Shown here in pieces: positions 27,281 through 36,622 of a stretch of 43,886 bases of DNA. The notes beneath the pieces are model-generated. The model was given only the letters and a program-made list of their open reading frames with translations. It searched no databases and was not told the DNA's origin. This DNA comes from Trichomonas tenax (taxonomy: Eukaryota > Parabasalia > Trichomonadida > Trichomonadidae). Position 1 is the stretch's first letter. Each line of letters starts with the position of its first letter. The stretch lies in NCBI GenBank assembly GCA_023091735.1, contig JALKBU010000384.1, positions 1 through 43,886 of the forward strand, in the 5' to 3' direction. Position numbers and translations under genes: made by a program.

Positions 27281-29068
27281 TTAAATCTTATTGCGGATAG
27301 CATCTATAGCATCTTCAGCAGCCTTACGATACTTCTTCTGCTCTATTCTGAGTCTCTTTCTGATGGAGTCTCTCTCTACCTCTGGGAACAAGAAAGCTGC
27401 GACAAGATCACGAGCAACAATAGCAGCATCGCCGTGTGTGTTGGCAGCTGTGGATGTGAACTTTGTGATCTTCTCGGCATCTCTCTTGGCTGTGGCTGTG
27501 GCAAGCTCCTCAGCAGCTGTCTCGATTGATCTGTTGATGATAGACTCAAGATAAGATTCTGTTGTTTCATAGTTGATGCCCATCACCTTCCTGAATGCCT
27601 CATCTTCGCTGGCCTGTCTCTTGAGCTCTTCTTCTCTCCTTCCGGATTCCTCAGCCTCTCTGCGCCTTCTCTCGCGCTCTGCGAGCTTCATCATCGCGTC
27701 GATTCTGCGCTCCTCCAAGCGGCGCTTGAGCTGGTGATTGAGGAAAGCAAGCATCTCGCCAACGACCTTGCCCTGTGTTGTGGCAGCCTGTTCGCGCTGT
27801 TGTCTGGCCTGCTGGATGATCTCCTTCTCCTTCTCGTCCTCTGCTGTCTCTTCGGCATCCTTGAGAGCTTCGACAGTTCTCAATTCTCTGATCAACTGGC
27901 GCTGGTTCTCGAGGCAGTGGTACATCTCCGACTGCAAGGCTCTTCCTCTCAACAACCTCTGGATGAGGATGACGGCCATCTCGCGCTCGTCGTTCTCGAC
28001 GCCTGGCTTCGACTCTGGTGTCGGTGGACGTGGCGGTGGCTTCTCGATTCTCTGCGCGATCTTGAGTGTCTGAACCTTGCGTTCGACTTGGCCACGCTTC
28101 TCGTCGACAGAACGCTCGACTGTCTTGAGGAACTCCTGGTGGTTGCGTTCTGCACGGCGCATCGTCTTCTCTGCCTTGAGTGGCGTAACTGTTGTCTGGT
28201 GGTATAATTTCTCCAATTCATCGAGTGCAGCGAGAGATTCGTCAGTTGTGACATCACGTTTGCCGTAGACAGCTGGATTCATATAGCACATAGCGTCAGC
28301 ACGGCCCTGGCGACGCAATGGAGCGTAAGCGCTGCTGCCGCGATCAGCATAGTCTGAAATGATATCACGCTTTGTGTGCTTCTTTGCTGTCATCTGGCGA
28401 CGCTGTTCTGTGAGCGTACGAAGGACTTTCAGACGCTTCTTTTCGATTCTATCAACGCCTTTCTTTCTGTCTTCTTCACGAGCCTTGAGAACAGCCTCAA
28501 CACGCTCACGGCGCTTTGTGGCTTCCTTCTCTTCGCGAACTTGGAAGTTATTTACAAGTAATTGAAGACGTCTCTGTTGTAAATCAACGATTGCGCGCTC
28601 GCGCTTAGCCCACTGCTCGACTTCGAGAGCAATGAGCTTCTTTTGGCGCTCCTCGAGTGGAACGTTTTCGAGTTCCTCTTCATCGAACCATGCTCGCGGT
28701 TTAACGTGATCTGTAGTGTCCGGAAGCCATGGATTTGTCTGTGCCTCGGATTCTCTAAACATTGTCTGTGTCATAATGTCAACTTTCTCGAATGTTTCGT
28801 CTTCAACTTTCGGTGGATTTGTTTTTTCCTGTTGTCCGGCTGAATAAGTAAGATTTTTCGCGAGAATAATTTCTGGTGGTGGAGCATCGGCGTTTGTGTC
28901 GAGTTGTGCGTTTCTAACAGGCATAGCAAAGAATAAAGGCCTATCAGATCCGGCAACGTCGGTGTTTTGAAGCTGGACTCTGTACCCAGACCTCGCGGTG
29001 ACCCTCATGTTGCTGCTCTTGAAGTATGGGTCATAACGGTAGTCTAGAGGACGAGTTAATGTAGTCAT
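27281..29068 (-). CDS. CFAP91: CFAP91 (MAATS1/AAT-1), axonemal radial spoke base protein
   Basis: The protein has 595 residues. Family motifs: TQTMFRESEAQTNPW at 100-114, the long charged helix with EVEQWAKRERAIVDLQQRRL (149-168), and KRDIISDYADRGSSAYAPL (233-251), the best conserved stretch of CFAP91. AVILIQRLLRGRALQ at 365-379 is a single IQ-like calmodulin site. The rest is coiled coil rich in R, E and K. CFAP91 belongs to the calmodulin- and spoke-associated complex at the base of radial spokes in motile cilia. It implies that this organism builds motile 9+2 flagella. The coding sequence is notably richer in G+C, and long antisense frames over it are composition artefacts. The ATG at 29068 gives the expected short N-terminus. 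Confidence 0.85.
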   Translation of the reverse strand: MTTLTRPLDYRYDPYFKSSNMRVTARSGYRVQLQNTDVAGSDRPLFFAMPVRNAQLDTNADAPPPEIILAKNLTYSAGQQEKTNPPKVEDETFEKVDIMTQTMFRESEAQTNPWLPDTTDHVKPRAWFDEEELENVPLEERQKKLIALEVEQWAKRERAIVDLQQRRLQLLVNNFQVREEKEATKRRERVEAVLKAREEDRKKGVDRIEKKRLKVLRTLTEQRRQMTAKKHTKRDIISDYADRGSSAYAPLRRQGRADAMCYMNPAVYGKRDVTTDESLAALDELEKLYHQTTVTPLKAEKTMRRAERNHQEFLKTVERSVDEKRGQVERKVQTLKIAQRIEKPPPRPPTPESKPGVENDEREMAVILIQRLLRGRALQSEMYHCLENQRQLIRELRTVEALKDAEETAEDEKEKEIIQQARQQREQAATTQGKVVGEMLAFLNHQLKRRLEERRIDAMMKLAERERRRREAEESGRREEELKRQASEDEAFRKVMGINYETTESYLESIINRSIETAAEELATATAKRDAEKITKFTSTAANTHGDAAIVARDLVAAFLFPEVERDSIRKRLRIEQKKYRKAAEDAIDAIRNKI

Positions 29069-29505
29069 TATTAATTTTTTGTTCGTTATGTTATTTTTGA
29101 AAGAGTTTGTTCCTTTTGCTTTTATTCCGTTTTTGGCATTGATTCATTATATATGTTCTATTTCAAAAGAGATTTCGCTGAAATTCCTTATTTTCATCTT
29201 TTTGATATTTGTCGATGTAAAGTGTTATAACAAATTTGTAAAGTGTCAAAAATATTTCTTTTTTTCAATTCCGAAAAGTCAATAATATTATGCATAACCC
29301 AGAACAATTTTCATGCCTTTAATCTTTAATTTTATAGCAGAAATATAATACATTCATAATCTATTCTTATCAAATAATAATGGTATGAATTTTAAATTCA
29401 TGATCATATTGCATTACATAAGATTAATTAAAAAAATGTTTTGTGAATTTAATAGTTTAAAGTTAAAACATATAAATATATAATAACAGAAAAGAGATGA
29501 GAATG
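29069..29505. other. Spacer upstream of CFAP91, downstream of the BspA-like gene
   Basis: AT-rich. GTAAAGTGTCAAAAAT near 29237 loosely recalls the recurrent element but does not match it. There is no gene. Confidence 0.4.
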
Positions 29506-31818
29506 TTAGAGTGCTTCAGCTTGATCTTGGGTTCCAAGGTGATAATAACTCTTTCTCTTATTGAATATTGCCAATCCATTTGAGAAAATAGTATGAAGAA
29601 CCCAAACAAGAACCAAAATCAAGATGATCAAAAGCAGAATCTGTATCTCATATTTCCATGGTGACCAAAGTGGTGTCTTCACTGGACACTTTACGACATT
29701 AACTTTCTGTCCAGCAACAGTCTTTCCTGAATATTTCCATGTGACATTGATATTAGTATTTGCATCAAACTTCAGAGGAGCAGAAACAAGACTTGTTCTA
29801 CCGCAATATACGAAATCACGAAGCCCCGCTTCATAGTTTTGAAGCATCATCTTTTCAACGCTACCTGCGAAAACAACCTTAGCCAAATTCGAGCAGCTAA
29901 GGAATACATTGCGATCCATTAAAAGCAGATGACCCATGATGTGAACATGTACTAAAGAAGAGCAGGATGAAAAGCATTCGCCTCCAATGAAGTTTACAGA
30001 CTCAGGAATAGTGATTTCAGTTAATGCGTCACAAACAGCAAATGCGCGGTGCTCGAGTTTTGTGATACCATATTTGAGATCAATTTGTGTAAGATTTCCA
30101 CAGAATGAAGCAAAGTGTGGTGGTATTGTCTTGATTTCAGCAGGAACTACAAGACTTTTGAGTTGTGAAAAACGGAAAATGAATTCACCAAAATTAATTT
30201 TTGTGTTCGGAATCTCAACAGATTGGATTGCAGAATTTTCAAATGTGGAGTTTCCAATGTATACTAATGACTTCGGGAGCTTAATAGACTTTATTTGTGT
30301 CCGTTTGAATGATGCAACACCAAGCTGTGTGATTTTATCATGTAACACTATACCTGTGATATTTTCGCAAGCATAGAAACAATGATCACCAATCTTTGTG
30401 ATATTCGATGGAACAACAAATAAATCTGTTTTAACACTTGCAGCAACAAAGAATAACTCTGCTTCTACAGGTCTAACAAGTGTTAAGTCAGAAACTTCAA
30501 ATCCTGGTGTTTTCAGAGAGATCTTCTTGAGTGAATATAAGCCAATAAATGCCGAGGTACTGATAAACTTAACATTTGATTCCAAGTTGACTTCTTCGAC
30601 ACCACTGCAGTTTGCAAATGAGAAGTTATCAAGCTTCTGGAAGTTGATGTTGAGAACTTTAATTGATTCGCATCCTCTGAAAGCAAACCTGTGGATAGTC
30701 ATACCTTCGTAATTCAAATCAATTTCTGTGAGAGATGTACAACCATCGAATATGGACTGTGTGAAGTTGGCTATTTTAGCTTCGAACTTCACTGTTGTTA
30801 ATTTCTTGCACTTTTGGAAAGCCTTCAAATGGATCTCAACAACTTTCTCTGGAATTGTTAAAGAACTTAGATGAGTTGACTCGAAAGCTCCTTTTTGGAT
30901 TCTAATAAGCTTTGAAGGAAGCACTACATCCTTCAAGCCAGCATTGGTAAATGCGTGGGCTCCAATATCTTGGACTTCATCTGGGATCTTAAAGTGTTTG
31001 AGTGCAATACATTCCATAAACATTTCTTCTGGAATCTCGATTGCAGAAGGAAGTGTAACATTTGATAATTGGCGACATAAAAAGAAAGCGCTCGCTCCAC
31101 CAGTGAATGAGCCCTTGAATTCAACACTTTCGAGTGACTCGCATGCAAAGAATGCTGATATTCCTAATTGAACCCCATTTTTGAATGTTAGTTTTCCTAA
31201 AGCAGGGCACTCGCAGAAACATTTGTATCCAATAGAGTTAACATTCGACAAATCGATGATACTCAACTGCTCGCAGTGCTCGAATGCGGAATCACCAAGA
31301 CTCGTTATAGATATTGGTAAATCAATTCTATTAATCATTTCACACATATAAAAGCAATGATCTGGTATTTTTAACAGCTGCTTTCCAAGAATAACGTTGG
31401 AAAGCGAGGTGCATCGCCTGAAAGCTCCATCATCCAAAAACTGAATATGTGATAAATCGATTTTCGAGAGTGATGAACATGAAGCAAAAGCTCTCTGTCC
31501 AATCGTTTGTACGTTTTCGAGGTTGATTTCCTTGAGTTGTTGGCAATTTCCGAAAGCATCTGGTTGAATCTCAGTCAATGATTTAGGAAGTTGAACAGTA
31601 ACAAGACTCACACAGTCAAAGAACGCTTTTTCTTCGATAACTTTGAAGCTTGACATTATATTGACTGTTTTGAGATTTTTCATTTCTTTAAAAGCTGCTG
31701 CTGGGATGTTTGTGATCTCAGAAATGATTGAAACAGACTCAACATCTCTATTTTTCGCCAATTCCGTGACAATATCCGGAGAATTGATGATAATTGAAGC
31801 AGCAAGAACAGAATTCAT
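29506..31818 (-). CDS. BspA-like leucine-rich repeat surface protein with C-terminal membrane anchor
   Basis: The protein has 770 residues. Most of it (about 35-660) is LRR_5 repeats of roughly 23 residues, pattern 'L-x-x-I-x-L-P-x-S-L-x-x-I-x-x-x-A-F-x-x-C', for example LPKSLTEIQPDAFGNCQQL. A single membrane segment at about 725-745 (IQILLLIILILVLVWVLHTI) is followed by a 25-residue tail SNGLAIFNKRKSYYHLG.... The topology is extracellular repeats with a short cytoplasmic tail, as in many trichomonad BspA proteins, which are thought to mediate adhesion; that role is inferred. A clear N-terminal signal peptide is not obvious, only MNSVLAASIIINSP. It is intact, unlike the two LRR remnants elsewhere in the window, so it may be their functional relative. 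Confidence 0.9.
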   Translation of the reverse strand: MNSVLAASIIINSPDIVTELAKNRDVESVSIISEITNIPAAAFKEMKNLKTVNIMSSFKVIEEKAFFDCVSLVTVQLPKSLTEIQPDAFGNCQQLKEINLENVQTIGQRAFASCSSLSKIDLSHIQFLDDGAFRRCTSLSNVILGKQLLKIPDHCFYMCEMINRIDLPISITSLGDSAFEHCEQLSIIDLSNVNSIGYKCFCECPALGKLTFKNGVQLGISAFFACESLESVEFKGSFTGGASAFFLCRQLSNVTLPSAIEIPEEMFMECIALKHFKIPDEVQDIGAHAFTNAGLKDVVLPSKLIRIQKGAFESTHLSSLTIPEKVVEIHLKAFQKCKKLTTVKFEAKIANFTQSIFDGCTSLTEIDLNYEGMTIHRFAFRGCESIKVLNINFQKLDNFSFANCSGVEEVNLESNVKFISTSAFIGLYSLKKISLKTPGFEVSDLTLVRPVEAELFFVAASVKTDLFVVPSNITKIGDHCFYACENITGIVLHDKITQLGVASFKRTQIKSIKLPKSLVYIGNSTFENSAIQSVEIPNTKINFGEFIFRFSQLKSLVVPAEIKTIPPHFASFCGNLTQIDLKYGITKLEHRAFAVCDALTEITIPESVNFIGGECFSSCSSLVHVHIMGHLLLMDRNVFLSCSNLAKVVFAGSVEKMMLQNYEAGLRDFVYCGRTSLVSAPLKFDANTNINVTWKYSGKTVAGQKVNVVKCPVKTPLWSPWKYEIQILLLIILILVLVWVLHTIFSNGLAIFNKRKSYYHLGTQDQAEAL

Positions 31819-32385
31819 TTTGTTTTTTTTTTGTTATTAAGGTTATTTACAATAGTCACTTCTCGCAGCTTTAAAATATGCTTCAAACGAAACAAAACTT
31901 TTAATACTATAATTACCTCTTGAAAGTGCATCTATGTTTTTAATATGAATGATTTATATTGATTTTTATTGTTTCAATCGATATAACATTTCAAAAGACT
32001 TATATTGTTACTGTATCTGTCAAATTAACGTTGGATTTCTAATTTATGCCCTACGCAAACCCAAGATAATGATCAATTATTAGATTAACTCATGATTTAA
32101 AAACAATAATATCAATGCACGGCATATATTATGAATTTGAGTATAGTTTCTATAATCATCGAGGAAGAATGACTGATTCTTGATTCTAATTGAAATTGAT
32201 ATCAATCAATTGACAAAAAGTGCAAATTTGATTTCTACAAAATTTTGTTATTCGAATCATGACAGAAAGAGTGATGTAATTTTATAGTCAATAGAAATTT
32301 GGCTGATTGACCATTGAACTAATCAAAGAAGAGGAATTAAAGATTGGTGTCACCCCCTATTTAAGCAAAAAGTGTCAATATTCAA
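31819..32385. other. Divergent promoter region
   Basis: 567 bp lie between the BspA-like and thioredoxin-fold genes. An inverted phrase AATTGATATCAATCAATTG is near 32188. No TGACATGTAA element is present. The plus-side gene has GTGTCAATATTCAAATG at its start, not a perfect Initiator. Confidence 0.4.
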
Positions 32386-33387
32386 ATGTTTTCCTTTTTC
32401 TTGTTGAATGTGCAGTCGAAGTTGAAAGATTTCACAGTTGACATGTATAACAAGGAATTTTCGCCTAAAAAGAAAGGAAATAACAGAGTCTGGTGTTTCC
32501 TTGCCTACAAGCCGTACGTGAAAGGATTAAAATCATTTGAAGTCGCAATCGAGCAGTCCAAAATTCTCACAAACGGATCCATAGCCTATGGAAAGATCAA
32601 TTGTCAAGCAGAACAGCGTCTTTGCGAAACACTTAAATTAGATACATTTCCTTCAATATTGATTAAAAACAGAACTTACGACATAAACTTTCAGGAACAG
32701 CCAAATCCTGTAAGAATTGCTAAAGAAGCATTCATGATTGTCAATTCTTCGCTTGTTGAAGAAGTTAATGACTTTTGGCTTGATGACTATCGATCAAAAC
32801 CAACAGCAATATTATTCACTCGTAAGAAGGGAATTCCTGGATATTGGGCCGCAATCTCACGCGTTTACAATAAAAAGTTACGCGTTGGAATTTGCCATGA
32901 TGATGGTTTATACGAAGAATTCGGCATTACACAAGTTCCTCAGATTGTTTTCTATAATGGTGATAAGACAGTTTCACACGAAGGCTCAAGAAAATTCAGA
33001 TTTGTAAATGAAACAGCGAATGCTTTCTTAAATGGAAGACAATCGAAGTCTCCTATTGGCTCTGATTTCCATGTCAATGCAGAATTTCCAGAATATTGCT
33101 ATGATTATACGAAAACATGCATTTTCAGAAATGACGAGTTCATTGACCCAGATCTTGATGAATTGCGTAACCACTTCAGAGATCCGAAGTTCCACTTCTT
33201 TATTGGAAAAACTGGATTCCCATTCAAAAATATCAAAGATGGTGCAATTGTTATTTACAGTGCAAAGAAGGAAGGAATCATCGTGGAAGAAGATATTCAT
33301 AAAGCACAGACTGCCGTCGATAGAGTTATTGATGGAACAGCTAAATTCAGATCAATCCCAAGGAATGACATTTCTATGGAGTTGTAA
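32386..33387 (+). CDS. Thioredoxin-fold (PDI-like) protein lacking CXXC
   Basis: The protein has 333 residues. A short hydrophobic start MFSFFLLNVQS may be a signal peptide. Two or three thioredoxin-like domains are suggested. In the first, the strand RVWCFLAYKPYVKG (34-47) lies where PDI has its CGHC site, but no CXXC is present, and TFPSILIKN (87-95) supplies the cis-proline strand. In the second, PTAILFTRKKGIPGYW and later QVPQIVFYNGDKTV repeat the fold, again without cysteines at the active site. It is therefore unlikely to be an oxidoreductase; substrate binding or scaffolding in the secretory pathway is more likely, as in ERp29- or DNAJC16-like proteins. It lacks a C-terminal KDEL-type signal (ends NDISMEL). 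It converges on the DDB1-like gene, 162 bp apart. Confidence 0.65.
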   Translation: MFSFFLLNVQSKLKDFTVDMYNKEFSPKKKGNNRVWCFLAYKPYVKGLKSFEVAIEQSKILTNGSIAYGKINCQAEQRLCETLKLDTFPSILIKNRTYDINFQEQPNPVRIAKEAFMIVNSSLVEEVNDFWLDDYRSKPTAILFTRKKGIPGYWAAISRVYNKKLRVGICHDDGLYEEFGITQVPQIVFYNGDKTVSHEGSRKFRFVNETANAFLNGRQSKSPIGSDFHVNAEFPEYCYDYTKTCIFRNDEFIDPDLDELRNHFRDPKFHFFIGKTGFPFKNIKDGAIVIYSAKKEGIIVEEDIHKAQTAVDRVIDGTAKFRSIPRNDISMEL

Positions 33388-33549
33388 TTATATGTTGGTT
33401 GAATATGGAATAAAAATTAGTATTTTGAAATTAAGTATAATTTTATAGAATATTGATTTAATTTAATAAATTTGATTTTGCTTAACATAAAGAATTTTAT
33501 ATTTTATAAACAATTTATTGATATATAAATAAACAATTGTGTTTTGGAA

Positions 33550-36500
33550 TTAAAGTCCTGAAATAGCGTTGAAGTATTGTTCCTTTGTGCAACCTGCTTT
33601 GTCGAGCATAACTTCGAACTTATTCTGAGACAATCTTGAGAGAATTGCGATATTATCGAGATCAACGAAAGGATCTGGGATATCAAATCTTACCGCATTC
33701 TCTATAACTCTCTTTGCACTGATGTTGATCTTCTCTGCATTGAAGATATCACGAAGCTTGAGTAGGAAATCTGGGCCTCCTTCATCAATCCTGTAAACAC
33801 CCCCATGATCTGTGCCGTAAATTAAACCTCTTGAGTCTGATTCTATCGCAGAAACAACAGAGTCTGTTTGGATACCACCAATCTCGTTAATATCGCCACG
33901 CTCTGTCAACTCGAATGCATATAAGCAGAAATCATATGTTGAAGCGAAGATGAAGTTCTTGTAGAGACATATTCTGCAAATTCCTTTGGCTTGAGAGTCA
34001 CCGCCAACTTTTTGGATTCCATCTTCTGATACTTTATAAACTGATACAGACATAACAGAATCACCAACAATCAAGAGATCGCCGTGAGCACGCATTGATG
34101 TTGCAAGAACGTGAGCAGAAGTGAGAGAAACAGGATCAAGCTCAATAGTAGTGTGAAGGAACTGTGGTGAATAAACAGCGATTTGTTTTCCTTCGGCAAC
34201 ACAGAGTAAGTCATTGCACACTGCTGCAGCAGTTGGGATTCCTTTGACTCTTTGTGGTTGGCACCCTTCATTCAGTGCATCATCAAATAACTTCAAACTG
34301 CAATTATCAAGTCCAAGGATAATAAATTTCTTGCCATCCAGTTCAACTAAGTCGAAAAGAGATACGCGTCCCGTCTCTGGTGGTAAACTCATAGCCTTTC
34401 TTCCATCTTTGTACAATGTCAAACATTCTTTTGCATTTGCTGTTGCCTTCTCAACATTATCTTCAAGGATAACGCACTTGGATGGAGTAAAGAATCTTGC
34501 ATCAATTGCATCAACTGCCTTGAAATCTAACTTCGAGCATCCTCTTCTTCCACCACTGCTCTTGAAGACACTCAAACTAATTCCATCTAAAGTGAATACG
34601 TATTCTTTCGATACTGCGATACAATTGCAGTCACCGCAATCAAGAGATGTCATCATTCCTCCAGAAAGAAGGAATGCTGGAGATGTGGCGCCATAAATTC
34701 CTTTTTGCGATGGAACAAGTTTAACAAGTGAATCGCCAACCTTTTCCGAAACTTTTGCATCTAATGTGATTTTGATTAAATGTCCATCGAATGTGCCAAC
34801 ATATACTTCGAAATCTCCATTTTGAACATCTTTGATAACAATGTTAACTGGTGCCTCTCTATCGATATCAAGTGGATGCAAAGTTATTGGTGTTTTATCC
34901 TGATGATTGAATACAATTAAGTCTTGAGATTCTGTAAGTAATGCAATATGATTCTCAGATATGCTTGAGAAAAGAATCTTTCCACTTGCATGAATCTTCC
35001 TGATCTTCTTATATGATTCGCTTGAAGATTCATATATTCTGGCAATACTCTTTGAAGTGCAGCAAATGATTCTGTTTTCGCATGCTGCAGCGCAAACGAA
35101 TTCGTCGCCATCTTCCCGCTTTTCTGTCAAAATTGCTTTATTATTTTTAAAAACTATTAATGTAGAGGGTGTTACTTGTGTAATAAAGTTGTTTCCGCAA
35201 GCAGAGAATAAAATTGTTGGTTCATTTGTTATGAACATGTTAACAGGAGTGAACTTTGATCCATCTGTTTCGCATATAAAAGTATTCTCTAAGAAGGACA
35301 TGCAGAGCAACACATTATCATTATATGGACATGAGAAGAGCTCTATGCATCCTGGTGCATTAAATAAGCATTGTCTTTCGCATTCAATTGACATGTGGAA
35401 TGTCTTCATTTGAGTAACATAACCACGACCTGTCAACATTCTAACATCGCCTCCTGGCAAAATGGTGAACGATCTAACAGTTCCTGTTGCTTCGATTGAT
35501 GAAATAGCTTCGATCTGGCGAACATTGTCACCAAACTCTGCATAATAAAATGTGCAATCACCGAAAGCACTTGCAACAGCAAATCTATTTTTGTCGATTG
35601 TAACAACAGATGAAGCAGGTCCAGTGTACAAAAGCTTAAGAGATGATGGACGTCCTTCAGGAGGGAGTAAAGCAACACATAGACCTCCACTTGAGTCTTC
35701 CAGGAAGTAGATATCATCACTATAATGTTCACAGAGCAAAACAAGACCTTCTAAGAACAGTGTTATGTGTTCTACAGTCCGATTGAGTCCCTCTGGTGCT
35801 GTTATTCTAATGACGCCATCTAAAGTAAAAACAACAGCAGATGATTCTCTTGCTGGTGATAATGGAAGAATTGTGTGTGAATCTGGTTTAACGTCGAGAA
35901 CAAACTCTTGTTTGAACTCTGTTACTCCTCTTTGTAGATTGTATACTGCAAAAACGCGCTTTTTTGTTGCTTTTTCATCGCCAAAATCTTTTCTACTGAA
36001 TTCTGGGTCACAAAGTATTGCAAGACGTGTGCTGTAGTTAACTGGTCCTAAGAATGCTATGTCAACAACATTTGGAAAATTAATTTTAATTAAAATGATA
36101 TTGTTAGGCTGTTTTATAGGAATAACGTGGATTAAATTGTGAATTATGTGAACTGCGATGTATTGCGGATGCACCGCGATAGGAATTCTACTTTCCATTG
36201 CATGAATTGCGGCTGTTGAAATCGGATTTTGGCAAGTTGAGCCTAATTCTGAGTAATTTTTAACAGGAAGGAAGAACCTGCGATCTTTAACCATATGTGG
36301 TACTCTAAATGATCCTGTAGCGATTAATTCAGGCAATTGGAAAATATACCAGTCTAAATTGCGCAATAGTACAAAAACTGATGGAGATTCATTATCTATA
36401 GCTTCCAGTCCAACGATTGGTGACATAAATGGGTATTTTTCTGTGATTTTGTAAGTTTTAGGATCAATAATTATCATCGAATTGCCTTGAGCCATCACAA

Positions 36501-36603
36501 GGAAAAAACAGAAACCGTCTGTGTTGCGAATTGCGACGAGGCGTGAAACCTGTTGGTCCTCTTGAAGCGCTTTATGAAGGAAAATGAGCGGTTCATTGCT
36601 CAT
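33550..36603 (-). CDS. DDB1/CPSF160/SF3B3 family multi-propeller protein
   Basis: The protein has 1017 residues from MSNEPLIFLHKALQ. The pattern is that of the MMS1_N/CPSF_A family: three consecutive beta propellers with no strict WD repeats and a helical C-terminus. Near the end SVVSAIESDSRGLIYGTDHGGVYRI matches the family's 'F-G-T-x-x-G-x-I-x-x-I' strand, followed by helices (VDLDNIAILSRLSQ). Members are DDB1 (adaptor of CUL4 ubiquitin ligases), SF3B3/Rse1 (U2 snRNP) and CPSF160 (3' end processing). By length it is nearer DDB1 (about 1140) than SF3B3 (about 1220) or CPSF160 (over 1300), but it is shorter than all, so I leave the symbol empty. The start is ATG 36603, with an Initiator-like TCATTT at 36622-36617. 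Confidence 0.6.
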   Translation of the reverse strand: MSNEPLIFLHKALQEDQQVSRLVAIRNTDGFCFFLVMAQGNSMIIIDPKTYKITEKYPFMSPIVGLEAIDNESPSVFVLLRNLDWYIFQLPELIATGSFRVPHMVKDRRFFLPVKNYSELGSTCQNPISTAAIHAMESRIPIAVHPQYIAVHIIHNLIHVIPIKQPNNIILIKINFPNVVDIAFLGPVNYSTRLAILCDPEFSRKDFGDEKATKKRVFAVYNLQRGVTEFKQEFVLDVKPDSHTILPLSPARESSAVVFTLDGVIRITAPEGLNRTVEHITLFLEGLVLLCEHYSDDIYFLEDSSGGLCVALLPPEGRPSSLKLLYTGPASSVVTIDKNRFAVASAFGDCTFYYAEFGDNVRQIEAISSIEATGTVRSFTILPGGDVRMLTGRGYVTQMKTFHMSIECERQCLFNAPGCIELFSCPYNDNVLLCMSFLENTFICETDGSKFTPVNMFITNEPTILFSACGNNFITQVTPSTLIVFKNNKAILTEKREDGDEFVCAAACENRIICCTSKSIARIYESSSESYKKIRKIHASGKILFSSISENHIALLTESQDLIVFNHQDKTPITLHPLDIDREAPVNIVIKDVQNGDFEVYVGTFDGHLIKITLDAKVSEKVGDSLVKLVPSQKGIYGATSPAFLLSGGMMTSLDCGDCNCIAVSKEYVFTLDGISLSVFKSSGGRRGCSKLDFKAVDAIDARFFTPSKCVILEDNVEKATANAKECLTLYKDGRKAMSLPPETGRVSLFDLVELDGKKFIILGLDNCSLKLFDDALNEGCQPQRVKGIPTAAAVCNDLLCVAEGKQIAVYSPQFLHTTIELDPVSLTSAHVLATSMRAHGDLLIVGDSVMSVSVYKVSEDGIQKVGGDSQAKGICRICLYKNFIFASTYDFCLYAFELTERGDINEIGGIQTDSVVSAIESDSRGLIYGTDHGGVYRIDEGGPDFLLKLRDIFNAEKINISAKRVIENAVRFDIPDPFVDLDNIAILSRLSQNKFEVMLDKAGCTKEQYFNAISGL

Positions 36604-36616
36604 TTCCAAAAAAAAA

Positions 36617-36622
36617 AAATGA
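36617..36622 (-). promoter_or_regulatory. Initiator-like TCATTT of the DDB1-like gene
   Basis: On the minus strand TCATTT is followed by a T run and GGAAATG. This implies a leader of about 18 nt and supports ATG 36603. Confidence 0.4.

Noticed and set aside
27291..28565. Long plus-strand frames over CFAP91
   Set aside because: They arise from the arginine/glutamate codon bias of the coiled coil on the minus strand. CFAP91 matches its family.
15265..35400. ACATG-containing matches inside coding regions (15265, 23967, 32440, 35388)
   Set aside because: They are explained by codons for Asp-Met or His-Val type pairs and lack the full ten-base element.
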